Shown here piece by piece: positions 54,443-63,737 of a stretch of DNA of 64,000 bases; within the stretch, counting starts at the first letter, position 1; each line of letters begins with the position of its first letter. A model generated the notes under the pieces. The model was not told where the DNA came from, searched no databases, and saw only the letters and a list, made by a program, of their open reading frames with translations. The DNA comes from Variovorax paradoxus (GTDB taxonomy: Bacteria; Pseudomonadota; Gammaproteobacteria; Burkholderiales; Burkholderiaceae_C). Location: NCBI RefSeq assembly GCF_018614875.1, contig NZ_JAGGNW010000028.1, positions 1-64,000 on the forward strand, given 5' to 3'. The position numbers and the translations under genes are program-made.

Positions 54443-54666
54443 CAGCGCCAAGGATTCATATCTGCGATCGAGACATGCTTTCCTCCGGGCGGCTTGAAGG
54501 CTCCTGCCAGCTCGACAATGGACCTGGTTTTGGCCCGAACGACGATGCGACCGTCTGGCATGACGTGCCACACCAGGCGAGTGCCCGGTGCCGCGCCAAT
54601 TTGCTCCCTCACTTCTGCAGGAACGGTGGTCTGGCCCTGTGACGTGATGGTGGATTCGATCAACAT
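54442..54666 (-). CDS. AbrB/SpoVT-type antitoxin
   Basis: This 74-residue protein has a swapped-hairpin AbrB domain (MLIESTITSQGQTTVPAEVR, EQIGAAPGTRLVWHVMPDG) and a short C-terminal tail (GAFKPPGGKHVSIADMNPW) that would bind and block the toxin. It precedes the PIN gene. The frame extends upstream, but the true start is the ATG at 54666, where the AbrB fold begins. The complex probably represses its own promoter. Confidence 0.88.
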   Translation of the reverse strand: MLIESTITSQGQTTVPAEVREQIGAAPGTRLVWHVMPDGRIVVRAKTRSIVELAGAFKPPGGKHVSIADMNPWR

Positions 54667-54961
54667 AAATTCCTTACATATGACCCTATCGTAAGGATGA
54701 CGGTTCAAGACGCAAGTCGTCAGCGTCGCCGGAGAGATGTTGCGGTTCATTGAGGAACCGGCTGTCGCCTGCATACAAGAGCGTGGTGTTCGATCACCAG
54801 CACCGCACGCACAATGGGTTCGCTCAGCACCGTACCGGACTGCGCAAATCGTCCGTACGAACCGCAAGCCAGCGCAAAGCACCATGACGCCGCCGCCTGC
54901 ATCCCCTGAAGCGCCGTCACACCGCATCGAGGCCGGACATCCGCTCCGATTCGGAAGCTGC
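54667..54961. other. Intergenic region between antitoxin and ParB-like gene
   Basis: About 295 bases. It holds the promoter side of the toxin-antitoxin pair (TTACATATGACCCTATCGTAA near 54675 is A/T-rich). No further gene is recognisable. Confidence 0.4.
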
Positions 54962-55873
54962 TCACAATGGTTCCTCCGTGGCCCAGCAGACGAGGCGCAG
55001 GTCCGCAAGCGGGAGAAAGCTCCGCGCACCATCGCCAAACATCACCTCTCCCACGTCCCTGTCCTGGGCCTTGAGCCGCAGGGATCCGCGTCGGCCGCTG
55101 TGCTCGACCACCAGCACGGTCCGACCGCCGCTGACCGCTTTCGACAACTGGACGACGCTGGATGTCGCCGATGCGCCGTGCGGTGGCATCCGAGGTGCCT
55201 CCCCCAACAGTGCATCGATGCTGGCCCGATTGATCAGCGCATCTCCTGCCAGAAGTTCATCGACCCGCTCTGGAACGCCACGTGCAGCAACGACGAGGCG
55301 GCGGAGGGTTCGCACATCGAGGCCGAGGCGACCTGATTCGACCGCGCTCCGAATGGATTGGGGTGCATCGATCAGCGCCGCCGCCTCGCTGATGAAGGTA
55401 CGCGGCTTGGCCAAGCGCCTGGCAATCTCGGCCTTCGAAAGCCCTTCTTTTTCTCGCTCGCAAACGAAAGCTGCCAAGTCGAACGGCGACATGTCCTCCC
55501 GATGCAGGTTTTCCGCGGCCTGCGCGAACGGATCGAGGCGCTCGTCGATGAAGGCCGGGACAATAGGCAGGCCGGCCCAACGTGCCGCGCGCACTCTGCG
55601 CTCGCCGCGGTTGACGACGTATCGGTCCGGCTGCTCGGGATGGCGCCGCAGGGACACCGGTTCCAGCACGCCATGCTGACGGATCGATTCAGCGAGTTCC
55701 TCGATGCTGCCCTCCCGGACGCTTCGACGCGGCTGGGCAGCATCGAAGTCGATGCAATCCAGCGCCACCCGCATCGGCTCGCCCGAGGAGGAGTGAGCAT
55801 CCTCCCCGGACAGCAGTTCGGTCGCCTTGAACTGCGACAGCGCGGTCAGATCCAGCCCATAGAGCGCATTCAT
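54962..55873 (-). CDS. ParB-family partition protein
   Basis: This 303-residue protein has an N-terminal ParB/Srx nuclease-like domain (QPRRSVREGSIEELAESI, RQHGVLEPVSLRRHPE, YVVNRGERRVRAARWAGL) and a central helix-turn-helix (LSKAEIARRLAKPRTFISEA). The C-terminal part is specific to this group. ParB proteins load as CTP-gated clamps at parS sites and work with ParA to segregate DNA. Its start overlaps the ParA stop by four bases. No obvious parS palindrome was noticed in the window. Confidence 0.88.
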   Translation of the reverse strand: MNALYGLDLTALSQFKATELLSGEDAHSSSGEPMRVALDCIDFDAAQPRRSVREGSIEELAESIRQHGVLEPVSLRRHPEQPDRYVVNRGERRVRAARWAGLPIVPAFIDERLDPFAQAAENLHREDMSPFDLAAFVCEREKEGLSKAEIARRLAKPRTFISEAAALIDAPQSIRSAVESGRLGLDVRTLRRLVVAARGVPERVDELLAGDALINRASIDALLGEAPRMPPHGASATSSVVQLSKAVSGGRTVLVVEHSGRRGSLRLKAQDRDVGEVMFGDGARSFLPLADLRLVCWATEEPL

Positions 55874-56658
55874 GCCCTCTCCTCTTCCGGCGCTGCCTCG
55901 CCCGATCGTGTGATGCGCGGTTGCAGCAGCTCGAACACCCGCATCAGTTCGAGGCTTGCCTCGCGCGCCGCGCTCTTGGGTAGCTGCCACACCGGCATTC
56001 CCGCGGCCAGCGCCTCGGGAATTGCCGAGCGGGTCGAGATCCGCGCGGGAATCACGAATTCCCGGAAGTGCATCGCCAGCCCCTGCATCGCAGCCTTCTG
56101 TCGCAATGAATGCGGATTGAACCGGTTCAGCACGACGCCAGCGAGCCGCAACTGCGGGTTGTATCGCCGCCTGACGCCAAAGGTGGTCTTGAGCATGTCC
56201 GTGACACCGTCGATGCTGTACTCCTCCAGTTCGATCGGGCAGACCACGGCCGTCGCGGCAATCAACGCCGCGCTCATCCGCAAGCCAAGCGCCGGCGGCG
56301 TGTCGATCACGACTGTGTCGAAGCGCTCCGCCAAGTGCAGCACATTCGTGCGGAACGCAGGGATCACCATTTCCGGCCTCGCGAGTTCGATGTCGGCCAG
56401 TTGCTTTCCGCCCGCCACCAGCGCGATCGCCGCCTCGCACGGTGGCGCGACCACGATCGCGTTCTGCCGAAACAGCTCGACCGCCTCGATGCCCGCGGCG
56501 AATCGACGCAGCGACTTCGAACTGTTGGCCTGCGTGTCGAGGTCGATCACGCACACGGACTGGCGCTGTACGTCGGCCACCCAGTACGCGTACAGCACGG
56601 CCAGCGTGGACTTGCCGACACCCCCCTTCTGATTGCCAAAGACGACCACATTGCCCAT
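55870..56658 (-). CDS. parA: ParA-family partition ATPase
   Basis: This 262-residue protein has the deviant Walker A motif KGGVGKST at residues 11-18, CVIDLDTQANSSKS (Walker A'), and VVIDTPPALGLR (Walker B). It is the short ParA type without an N-terminal DNA-binding domain. It hydrolyses ATP to move ParB-bound DNA. GAGGAG precedes the ATG at 56658. With the ParB-like gene and the divergent type IV secretion operon, it marks a plasmid or conjugative element backbone. Confidence 0.92.
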   Translation of the reverse strand: MGNVVVFGNQKGGVGKSTLAVLYAYWVADVQRQSVCVIDLDTQANSSKSLRRFAAGIEAVELFRQNAIVVAPPCEAAIALVAGGKQLADIELARPEMVIPAFRTNVLHLAERFDTVVIDTPPALGLRMSAALIAATAVVCPIELEEYSIDGVTDMLKTTFGVRRRYNPQLRLAGVVLNRFNPHSLRQKAAMQGLAMHFREFVIPARISTRSAIPEALAAGMPVWQLPKSAAREASLELMRVFELLQPRITRSGEAAPEEERA

Positions 56659-56993
56659 GAATCGCTCCTCACGCTTCGACCTGAGAGCCTCCGACCATCT
56701 CACCAAGGCTGCACTGCGCAGGCATTTCGATGAGCCCATGAAAAGTCCCTTGCTCGCCCCAGCAGTAGTCGCAGCGACCGCATGTGCGCCGAGTCTGCTG
56801 GCCAAGTCCCGTGGCAGCAGGTGGCTCGCGGCTCGACGCTTGCGCAGCATCGCTGCCGCAATTTCGCACGCCAATCTTCGACAGCTCCACTATCAAAAAA
56901 GACAGTCGACACAGGCACAGCCGCAGGCGGACAGTGCACTCCATGCAAACAAGTGACGTCCACCACAGCGACGCAATTGCGCAAGGCACGCGA
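56659..56993. other. Divergent region between parA and the T4SS operon
   Basis: About 335 bases, expected to hold the promoters for parAB and the conjugation genes. An A/T-rich stretch (ACTATCAAAAAAGACAG near 56890) could be part of the plus-strand promoter. Frames run through it, but no recognisable protein was seen. Confidence 0.4.
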
Positions 56994-57509
56994 ATGCCCG
57001 CACGTTGTCTGTGCGTTTTCATGGGCTTGATGGCCTGCGCATGCCCCCTGTCCGCGCAGACCCCGTCGACCGCACGGCATGTCGTCTCCCCAGCTGAGCA
57101 GGCCGCGCGCGACAACGATCGCGTCGAAATCCTGAGCCAGGAGCTGAAGAAATCCGAGGCACAGCTGGAGAGCCTCGCGCGCCGCAAAGCCGAGCGCCTC
57201 GCCGCCTCTGACATGCAAGGTGCGAACGAGGCCGAGGAACAGCGCACCCGCGCGCTCGGCGACATCGTGAGTCTCACGCGCGAGCTGGGTTCGATGTCTC
57301 CCTTCGTCAACCCGGCCGCCGTGGTCGAGCCTTCCGCCGCTCGGGCAGCTTCGAGCCGAATCACCTCGGCCAAGGGCTCTACGCCGGCGCCCTGGTGGGA
57401 TGTCTACGGCAAGGCCCGCCGTTCCGAACAACTCGCTTCACCTTCCATCGCGTCCGCGCAGGAAGTCACACGCGGCGCTTCCCTTCGTCGACCGGACCAA
57501 CGCCCATGA
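56994..57509 (+). CDS. Periplasmic coiled-coil protein of the T4SS operon
   Basis: This 171-residue protein has a signal peptide (MPARCLCVFMGLMACACPLS, cleaved near AQTP). A charged heptad-like helix follows (RVEILSQELKKSEAQLESLA to about residue 105), then a low-complexity tail with WWDVYGKA. It is not one of the standard VirB proteins. The first gene of the operon, it overlaps the pilin gene by four bases. VirB1-like transglycosylase motifs are absent. An ATG at 56943 is an alternative start but gives no signal peptide at the N-terminus. It may be a structural helper; function unknown. Confidence 0.65.
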   Translation: MPARCLCVFMGLMACACPLSAQTPSTARHVVSPAEQAARDNDRVEILSQELKKSEAQLESLARRKAERLAASDMQGANEAEEQRTRALGDIVSLTRELGSMSPFVNPAAVVEPSAARAASSRITSAKGSTPAPWWDVYGKARRSEQLASPSIASAQEVTRGASLRRPDQRP

Positions 57510-57922
57510 CCCCGTGCAGCTTTGTTCACATCTTCGCACCCACGCACCACGCTGGGGACGGCGACAAGCCGCACCGCCGTCCGGATGGAGCTGCGCGACC
57601 AGCCAACGCCCCCCGCTTGATGGCGAGACAGCCCGGCGCCCGGGCGCGTCAACTCGCCCTGCTTCTTGGCACGACGATCGCCACCCTCCTGCCCGAGCTG
57701 GCCCTGGCCGGCAGCCCCTTCGCCACCGGCGCGAACGCCACCCAGCAGCAACTCGTGGCCATCCTGACGCCCTTGGCGGCGGTCGCCGTGATGGTCTCCG
57801 GCGCCATGGCCTGGTTCGGGCGCCTGAGCTGGTGGTGGATGGTCGCCGTGGTGATCGGGACCGTGCTCGTCTTCGGCGGCCCGCAGATCGTCTCCTGGAT
57901 TCGGGGCCTGTTCGGGGTCTGA
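57506..57922 (+). CDS. virB2: VirB2/TrbC-like major pilin
   Basis: This 138-residue protein has a long basic leader, a signal segment (ARQLALLLGTTIATLLPELA, cleavage near ALAGSP) and two membrane helices (QLVAILTPLAAVAVMVSGAM; WWWMVAVVIGTVLVFGGPQI). These are the hallmarks of VirB2 pilins. The subunits build the conjugative pilus. The start at 57506 overlaps the previous gene (ATGA). An internal ATG at 57620 would give a more usual leader length and may be the true start. Confidence 0.85.
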   Translation: MTPCSFVHIFAPTHHAGDGDKPHRRPDGAARPANAPRLMARQPGARARQLALLLGTTIATLLPELALAGSPFATGANATQQQLVAILTPLAAVAVMVSGAMAWFGRLSWWWMVAVVIGTVLVFGGPQIVSWIRGLFGV

Positions 57923-57943
57923 TGGCGGAAGGGGACGCTACAA

Positions 57944-58312
57944 ATGAGCCGCAATCAGGGCATCGTCGCAGACCCGCTGTTCGTCGGGATGACCCGGCCG
58001 TCCATGGTCTGGGGCGTCACCTATTCGGCCATGATGGTCAATATCGTCGTCACGACCGAGTCGTTCATCGTGACGAAAAACCTCGTCTGGCTGCTGGCCT
58101 TCGTGCCGGTTCATGGCGTGCTCTACCTGGTGTGCCTGTATGAGCTGCGCTTCTTCGATCTGCTGCAGCTATGGGGCCGCACGCGTCTTCCGGCCATGCT
58201 CGGCGGCAACCTGCGGTACTGGCGGGCCAACTCGTACAGCCCACTGGTGTTGGACATGCCTGATTCGCGGGGGCGTCGGCGCACGCCGAAGGCGCCGGCT
58301 ACGGTGAGCTGA
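57944..58312 (+). CDS. virB3: VirB3-like inner-membrane protein
   Basis: This 122-residue protein has the VirB3 start pattern (DPLFVGMTRPSMVWGVTYSA) and two membrane helices around residues 25-70. The C-terminal part (RFFDLLQLWGRTR) is cytoplasmic. VirB3 sits in the inner-membrane platform and contacts VirB4, which is encoded next, 14 bases downstream. Order and spacing match the standard VirB operon. Confidence 0.88.
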   Translation: MSRNQGIVADPLFVGMTRPSMVWGVTYSAMMVNIVVTTESFIVTKNLVWLLAFVPVHGVLYLVCLYELRFFDLLQLWGRTRLPAMLGGNLRYWRANSYSPLVLDMPDSRGRRRTPKAPATVS

Positions 58313-58326
58313 GACGAGAGGGCGCC

Positions 58327-60834
58327 GTGCAACTGCTCTCCCACTCCGAGAGGACGCTGCGCCGCGAGTTCGGCGCAGCGGCCATGATCCCGCTCGAAGC
58401 GCATGTGGACGAGCACGTGGCCAGAACGCGTGCGGGCGACTACGTCCAGACGTTGCGTCTGGCCGGTGTCAGCTTCGAAAGCGCGGACGACGAGGACATC
58501 AACAGCTGGCACGAGCGACTCAATGTCCTGCTGCGCAACATCGCTTCGCCGAACCTGGCCCTGTGGACCCATGTGATCCGGCGTCGGGAGACCGGCTACC
58601 CGGCCGGCCGGACGATCCGCGGCTTCGCCGATGAAGTCGAGCAACGCTACCGCCGCAAGATGGCCGGCGCGCGACTGATGGTCAACGAGCTGTACCTGTC
58701 GATCGTCTTTCGGCCGCAACCCACCCGGATCGGCAACACCGCGCTGCGCCTCCTCAAGCGCACGGATCCGGAGGGTGCGCAGATTGAATTGCGCGATTCC
58801 CTGGATGCCTGCACCAAGCTGCGCCAGGAGCTGCTCGCAGCCCTGGAGCGCTACGACCCCGAGGCGCTGGGTGTCTATCGGCTGGACGGGAAAAATCTGC
58901 TCTTCTCCTCCCTGGTGGAGTTCTACGGCCTGCTGGTCAACGGGGAGTGGCAGCGCATGCCGCTGGCTCGCTCGCCCCTCAATGAGCTCCTGGCCACCAC
59001 TCGGCCATTCTTTGGCAACGAGGCCATGGAGTACCGCACGGGGACTCAAACCCGGATCGGCGCCTTCCTGGGCATCAAGGAATATCCGACGCCCACCGCG
59101 CCGGGCATGTTCGGTGCCCTGCTGACGGCCCCCTTCTCCTTCGTCCTGACGCAGAGCTTCACCTTCCTGCCCAAGAGCACCGCCACGGACATGATGAGCC
59201 GCCAGCATCACCGGATGGCGGCCGCGGGGGATCTGGCGATCTCGCAGGCCGAGGAGCTCAAGGACGCGCTGGACGACCTGATGAGCAATCGATTCGTGGT
59301 GGGAGACCACCACTTCAGCCTCCATGTGCTGGCCGACACCTACGACGGCGTCCGAGAAGCGGAGGGACGGCCCCGACTCAAGGAACTCAACGACAACGTG
59401 GCGCACGCCCGCTACCTGCTGGGCGACACCGGAATGGTGGTGGCGCGCGAAGACCTCGCGCTGGAGGCGGCCTTCTGGGCGCAGCTGCCGGGGAATTTTG
59501 GTTACCGCAGCCGCAAGGCACCCATCACCAGCCGCAACTTCGCAGCCATGTCACCTTTTCACAATTTCCCCATCGGCCGGGCGACGGGCAACTTCTGGGG
59601 CGACGCGCTGACCATGTTCATGACGCGCGCCGGCTCGCCCTACTACTTCTCGCTGCACGCGAGCGACCCACGCAGCCCGGACGGCGGAAGCCGGCGAGAC
59701 GTGGGACACATCACGGGCGTGGGGCCGGTCGGTACCGGCAAGACCACCCTGCTGGGCTTTTGCATGGTGGCGATCTGCAACCGGCTGGACGCGACCCAGG
59801 TCATTTTCGACAAGGACGAAGGGCTGCACATCCTGGTGCGAGCACTGGGCGGCCAGTACCTCCCTCTCAAGAACGGGACGTCCACCGGCTGCAATCCGCT
59901 GCAGCTGGATGACGCCGTCCCCGACAACGTCGAATTCATGCGGCACTGGCTGAGGCGGCTGGTCATGCGCATGCCGAACGACACCCTGACGGTCCAGCAG
60001 GAAGGCGACCTCGACCAGGCACTGCGCGGTACCCTGACGCTTGATCCTCCCTTCAGACGCCTGTCCCGGCTCGTCGCCTTCCTCGACATCACGGACCCGG
60101 AGGGGATTTACGCGCGCCTTCGGAAGTGGTGCGCCTCGGAGCACGGGGACTACGCCTGGGTCTTCGACAACGACGATGACGAAGTGGTGCCCCTGCTTGC
60201 CCACCACTCCCTCGTCGGTTTCGACGTGACCGACTTCCTGGACAACGAAGTGGTCCGCGCGCCACTCACCATGTATCTGTTCCACCTGGTCAATCGGATG
60301 GTCGATGGCCGTCCCCTGGTCTGCTGGATGGACGAGTTCGCCAAGCTCCTGAGCGATCCGGCCTTCGCGAAGTTCGCCAAGAATGGGCTGGAGACTTGGC
60401 GCAAGAAGAACGCGAACATCGCCACCTTCACCCAGAGCACCAGCCATGTGCTCGATTCCAGCATCGCGCGGGCCATCGTCGAGCAGACGCCAACGAAGAT
60501 CCTGTTTCCCAACCCGGAGGCGGACTACGACGAATACACCCAGGGCTTCAACCTGACGGACCGGGAGTTCGCGCTCATCAAGCAGGAACTCGAACCGGGC
60601 TCCCGTCAGTTCCTGCTCAAGCAAAACCACGCGAGTGTGGTCGCACAGCTCGATCTGCGCGGCTTCGATGACGTTCTGCACATCATCTCGGGGCGCACCA
60701 GCAACGTCCGCCTCATGCGCGACCTTATCGAACGGCATGGTCCGCAGCCTGACCAATGGCTCGACCCTTTCCGCACTGCCATAACCGGTGGCCCTTCCGG
60801 CACAACCTTGACCCAGGAGATCTCTCATGCGTAG
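58327..60834 (+). CDS. virB4: VirB4 ATPase
   Basis: This 835-residue T4SS ATPase starts at a GTG preceded by GAGAGG. It has the N-terminal CagE/TrbE/VirB domain, Walker A GVGPVGTGKTTLLGF (about 472-486), Walker B LVCWMDEFAKLL, and the ARG-type TFTQSTSHV stretch typical of VirB4/TrbE. It powers pilus assembly and substrate transfer at the inner membrane. The length is normal and no break is seen. Its 3' end overlaps the next gene by eight bases. Confidence 0.94.
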   Translation: MQLLSHSERTLRREFGAAAMIPLEAHVDEHVARTRAGDYVQTLRLAGVSFESADDEDINSWHERLNVLLRNIASPNLALWTHVIRRRETGYPAGRTIRGFADEVEQRYRRKMAGARLMVNELYLSIVFRPQPTRIGNTALRLLKRTDPEGAQIELRDSLDACTKLRQELLAALERYDPEALGVYRLDGKNLLFSSLVEFYGLLVNGEWQRMPLARSPLNELLATTRPFFGNEAMEYRTGTQTRIGAFLGIKEYPTPTAPGMFGALLTAPFSFVLTQSFTFLPKSTATDMMSRQHHRMAAAGDLAISQAEELKDALDDLMSNRFVVGDHHFSLHVLADTYDGVREAEGRPRLKELNDNVAHARYLLGDTGMVVAREDLALEAAFWAQLPGNFGYRSRKAPITSRNFAAMSPFHNFPIGRATGNFWGDALTMFMTRAGSPYYFSLHASDPRSPDGGSRRDVGHITGVGPVGTGKTTLLGFCMVAICNRLDATQVIFDKDEGLHILVRALGGQYLPLKNGTSTGCNPLQLDDAVPDNVEFMRHWLRRLVMRMPNDTLTVQQEGDLDQALRGTLTLDPPFRRLSRLVAFLDITDPEGIYARLRKWCASEHGDYAWVFDNDDDEVVPLLAHHSLVGFDVTDFLDNEVVRAPLTMYLFHLVNRMVDGRPLVCWMDEFAKLLSDPAFAKFAKNGLETWRKKNANIATFTQSTSHVLDSSIARAIVEQTPTKILFPNPEADYDEYTQGFNLTDREFALIKQELEPGSRQFLLKQNHASVVAQLDLRGFDDVLHIISGRTSNVRLMRDLIERHGPQPDQWLDPFRTAITGGPSGTTLTQEISHA

Positions 60835-61561
60835 GCACCCTATCGTCTCCTTCCTCGCTGCAGCGGCCTTACTGGCACCGCTGCACGCGAAGGCCGGCAT
60901 CCCGGTGATCGACATCACGGCCGTCGCCAATCTGATTCAGCAGGTGATGTACTGGCAGCAGCAGATTTCCGCGATGCAGAAGCAGTTCGACCAGCTCAAG
61001 GCCTCGAAGGACCAGCTGGCCCAAACCCACGGCGCCATGACGGGCACCCGAGGCATGGAGCAGCTGCTCTCGACCTCCGACCTGGAGCGCAACTACCTGC
61101 CTCCCAGCTATGGCGAGCTGATGAACACGCTCGGCGGGTCATCGGCAAGCTATTCCGGACTGACCAATCAGGTGCAGTCGATCATGACGGCCAACAGCAT
61201 CCTTTCAGGCGCGCAGATGGATGCGCTCAGCCCCGAGCTGCGTCAGATCGTCGAGCAAGGTCGTCACTCGGCGGCCATGCTCAACGGCATGACCCAGAGC
61301 GCCTATCAAAACACGAGCCGACGCTTCTCGGCGCTGCAGCAGCTGATCAATCGTATCGCCACCGCCCAGGATCCCAAGGCCATCCAGGATCTGCAGGCCC
61401 GGATTCAGGCAGAGCAGAACATGCTCACCAATGAGCAGACCAAGTTGCAGAGTCTCTATCAGATAGCAAAAGCCGAGGAAGCAGCCCAGCAACAGCGCAC
61501 TCGGGAGCAAGTCATCTCCGGCCATGGCGGGTTCAGCACCAGATTCCTTCCCATTCCTTGA
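60827..61561 (+). CDS. virB5: VirB5/TrbJ-like minor pilin
   Basis: This 244-residue protein has a signal peptide (IVSFLAAAALLAPLHAKAG) and a mainly helical mature part (NLIQQVMYWQQQISAMQKQF, LQSLYQIAKAEEAAQQQRTR), as in VirB5/TrbJ proteins at the pilus tip. It overlaps the virB4 end. Position and fold support the call, although VirB5 proteins vary in sequence. It is likely exported to the periplasm and assembled at the pilus tip. Confidence 0.82.
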   Translation: MRRHPIVSFLAAAALLAPLHAKAGIPVIDITAVANLIQQVMYWQQQISAMQKQFDQLKASKDQLAQTHGAMTGTRGMEQLLSTSDLERNYLPPSYGELMNTLGGSSASYSGLTNQVQSIMTANSILSGAQMDALSPELRQIVEQGRHSAAMLNGMTQSAYQNTSRRFSALQQLINRIATAQDPKAIQDLQARIQAEQNMLTNEQTKLQSLYQIAKAEEAAQQQRTREQVISGHGGFSTRFLPIP

Positions 61562-61567
61562 GCCGCT

Positions 61568-61789
61568 ATGCCCAAATCAGCCGTCATCATCGTCATCGCT
61601 GTGATAGCGATAGTTGCTGCTGTGGATGCATACCAATTTCTGCGACAGGATCCAACTCCGACGGTTCCCCTCGAGGTCGAGCGCGCTGAAACGTCAACGC
61701 CCGCACGGACGGCACCAAGACCTGATCACGGAAACTTCCAAAAGCGCTTCCAGCCAACGATGCCACCTGCTGGTAGCCCTGAGAAGTGA
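61568..61789 (+). CDS. Small single-pass membrane protein between virB5 and virB6
   Basis: This 73-residue protein has one N-terminal membrane helix (SAVIIVIAVIAIVAAVDAYQ) and a Pro/Thr-rich periplasmic tail (TPARTAPRPDHGNFQKRFQP). It lies where entry-exclusion genes (eex) are often found in VirB operons, but it has no lipobox. No family is recognised. Entry exclusion or a minor structural role is possible. Confidence 0.6.
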   Translation: MPKSAVIIVIAVIAIVAAVDAYQFLRQDPTPTVPLEVERAETSTPARTAPRPDHGNFQKRFQPTMPPAGSPEK

Positions 61790-61806
61790 ACGACTTAACG
61801 AGATAA

Positions 61807-62859
61807 GTGATGTTCTTCCAGCAATTCTGGACGTGGTTGACCTCCCAATTGACGGACTACGTCGCGGCAAAGACGGCAGTGGTGGCCGGCGCCATCGAGC
61901 CCGCCGTGGTAACACTCGCGACGCTTTACGTAATGATGTGGGGATTTCTCAGCCTCACAGGGAGGATCCAGGAGCCGATATGGGAAGGCGTCAAGCGCAT
62001 TCTCTTCATTGCGATCATCCTCGGCGTCGGTTTGAGACTGTGGCTTTTCAACGGCGTCATCGTCGATACCTTCTTCAATGCTCCGAGCCAACTTGCGGCC
62101 ACAATTACCGATTCAGCGAACCCGGTATCGGTGATTGACACCATCTGGGACAAAGGTGGGACCGTTGCGTCAAACCTTTGGAACAAGGGCGGCGTACTGG
62201 CCGGCGATTTTGGCTTCTATCTGGCCGGTGCCATCGTCTACTTCATCATAGGTGGCGTAGCGGTCTACGCGCTCTTCTTGCTTGTGCTGTCCAAGCTCGC
62301 ACTGACGCTGATCTTCGCCTTAGGGCCAATGTTCATCTGCCTGCTCTTCTTCGAGGCCACACGAAGATTCTTCGAGGCTTGGATTGCCCAACTGGCCAAC
62401 TATGCACTGGTCGCCGTGCTGAGCACGCTGGTGACGAGTCTCATGCTTCAGGTAGTTTCTTCCTATGCCACCCAAACGGCTGCCCGGGGCGCAGCCATCA
62501 TGACAGTAGACGCGTTGAACATGGTTCTCTGTGCCTCTCTGGTGCTTCTAGTCATGCGCCAAGTCATGTCCATCGCTGCCGGGCTCGCGAGCGGGATCGC
62601 GCTCAGTTCGTTCGGCTTTGTCAGCGGGTTGGCGCAATGGGCAATGGGCGGCGCCAAGCGCACCAGTTACGAATTCAGCCGCGGGGTAGTCGACGGCCTG
62701 CGGCGAGAGCCGGGCGGTCGTTGGGATTCGTTCCGCCGCCTAGCGGGCAACCGTGTCGGCACGGGCCTGGTCTCGATCGGCCTCGTCGGCAACACACGCC
62801 GCGGCGGCACCGTGCTTCCCAGGGAGCAAGTCATGCGGAATCCCTCGCGCAATCGCTAG
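61807..62859 (+). CDS. virB6: VirB6/TrbL-like polytopic membrane protein
   Basis: This 350-residue protein has several membrane helices (AVVTLATLYVMMWGFLSL, ILFIAIILGVGLRLWLF, GAIVYFIIGGVAVYALFLLV, LALTLIFALGPMFICLLFF) and the conserved FFEAWIAQLANYALVAVL stretch of the VirB6/TrbL family. It forms part of the inner-membrane channel. The C-terminal tail is basic and cytoplasmic. It starts 17 bases after the small membrane protein gene. GC content here is somewhat lower than in the neighbours. Confidence 0.9.
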   Translation: MMFFQQFWTWLTSQLTDYVAAKTAVVAGAIEPAVVTLATLYVMMWGFLSLTGRIQEPIWEGVKRILFIAIILGVGLRLWLFNGVIVDTFFNAPSQLAATITDSANPVSVIDTIWDKGGTVASNLWNKGGVLAGDFGFYLAGAIVYFIIGGVAVYALFLLVLSKLALTLIFALGPMFICLLFFEATRRFFEAWIAQLANYALVAVLSTLVTSLMLQVVSSYATQTAARGAAIMTVDALNMVLCASLVLLVMRQVMSIAAGLASGIALSSFGFVSGLAQWAMGGAKRTSYEFSRGVVDGLRREPGGRWDSFRRLAGNRVGTGLVSIGLVGNTRRGGTVLPREQVMRNPSRNR

Positions 62860-62874
62860 GGCTGGAGTGTGCGA

Positions 62875-63018
62875 ATGAACCCGTCGACCGCGCTCTTCCT
62901 GCTCGCTTTGCTTCTGGCAGCCTGCGGCACTCGCCCACCCCTGCCGCCCGAGTGCGAGGGCCCATTGACCCGGATCAACGCGTCCGCTCAGTTCCGCCCT
63001 CCCGCGAGCAATTCATGA
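62875..63018 (+). CDS. virB7: VirB7-like small lipoprotein
   Basis: This 47-residue protein (MNPSTALFLLALLLAACGTR...) has a perfect lipobox, LLAAC, with the lipidated C17. It is followed by PPLPPECEGPLTRINASAQF and ends FRPPASNS. It lies between virB6 and virB8 and overlaps the virB8 start by four bases (ATGA). Size, lipobox and position match VirB7, the outer-membrane lipoprotein that pairs with VirB9, sometimes by a disulphide; C27 could serve for this. Confidence 0.8.
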   Translation: MNPSTALFLLALLLAACGTRPPLPPECEGPLTRINASAQFRPPASNS

Positions 63019-63737
63019 ATCGGGACGCCGCTCTTGAAAACTATCTGCTCGAGGCCCAGAGCTGGGAACTCGACCGCGCACGTCGGGCCGAGCGATCGAC
63101 CAAAGTCGCCTGGGTCGTCGCCACGGTGGCCGCCGTCATTGCGGTGCTCGCAGTCGCCGCCGTGAGCGGCCTCACGCCGCTGAAGCAGCCCGTTCCCGTT
63201 CTCATCCGGGTCGACAGCAGCAGTGGGATCGTCGACATCGTTCCCACCTACGAGGGCACAACCGACATTGAGCAAGTGGTGACCCGCAACCTGCTGCAGA
63301 ACTACGTGATCGCGCGCGAGCGCTACTTCTACGGCACCGCGGAGGCAGACTACGAACTAGTCGCTTCGCAGAACTCGCCCCGCCTCAACCAGGAGTGGGC
63401 GACCTTGTGGGCCACCAACAACTCAGCCTCGCCCCTGAACGTCTACAAGGACGGCACCTCCATCCGCACGCAGGTGCGCTCGGTCACCTTCCTCAACCTG
63501 GAAAGTGGCAAGGACAAGCTGGCCCAGGTCCGCTTCACCCGCGTCATGCGCGCCGGCGGTACCGGAGAGGAACAGGCGAGCCACTGGGTCTCCACCATCG
63601 AGTTCGCCTATGTCCTGCCCTCAAAGGACGACAAGACGCGCTCGCTCAACCCGCTGGGGTTTCGCGTCGTGGAGTACCGCCGTGAGCCCGAGGTCGCCGC
63701 CACGGGCGTTGCACCGGGCAGGCAGGATGTGCGATGA
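63015..63737 (+). CDS. virB8: VirB8 assembly protein
   Basis: This 240-residue protein has a cytoplasmic N-terminus, one membrane helix (VAWVVATVAAVIAVLAVAAV, about residues 32-51) and a periplasmic VirB8 domain. Conserved features are LTPLKQPVPVLIRVD, LLQNYVIARERYFYGTAEAD, YKDGTSIRTQVRSVTF and the late GFRVVEYRREPE. It bridges the inner-membrane complex and the core complex. Its end overlaps virB9 by four bases. Confidence 0.92.
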   Translation: MNRDAALENYLLEAQSWELDRARRAERSTKVAWVVATVAAVIAVLAVAAVSGLTPLKQPVPVLIRVDSSSGIVDIVPTYEGTTDIEQVVTRNLLQNYVIARERYFYGTAEADYELVASQNSPRLNQEWATLWATNNSASPLNVYKDGTSIRTQVRSVTFLNLESGKDKLAQVRFTRVMRAGGTGEEQASHWVSTIEFAYVLPSKDDKTRSLNPLGFRVVEYRREPEVAATGVAPGRQDVR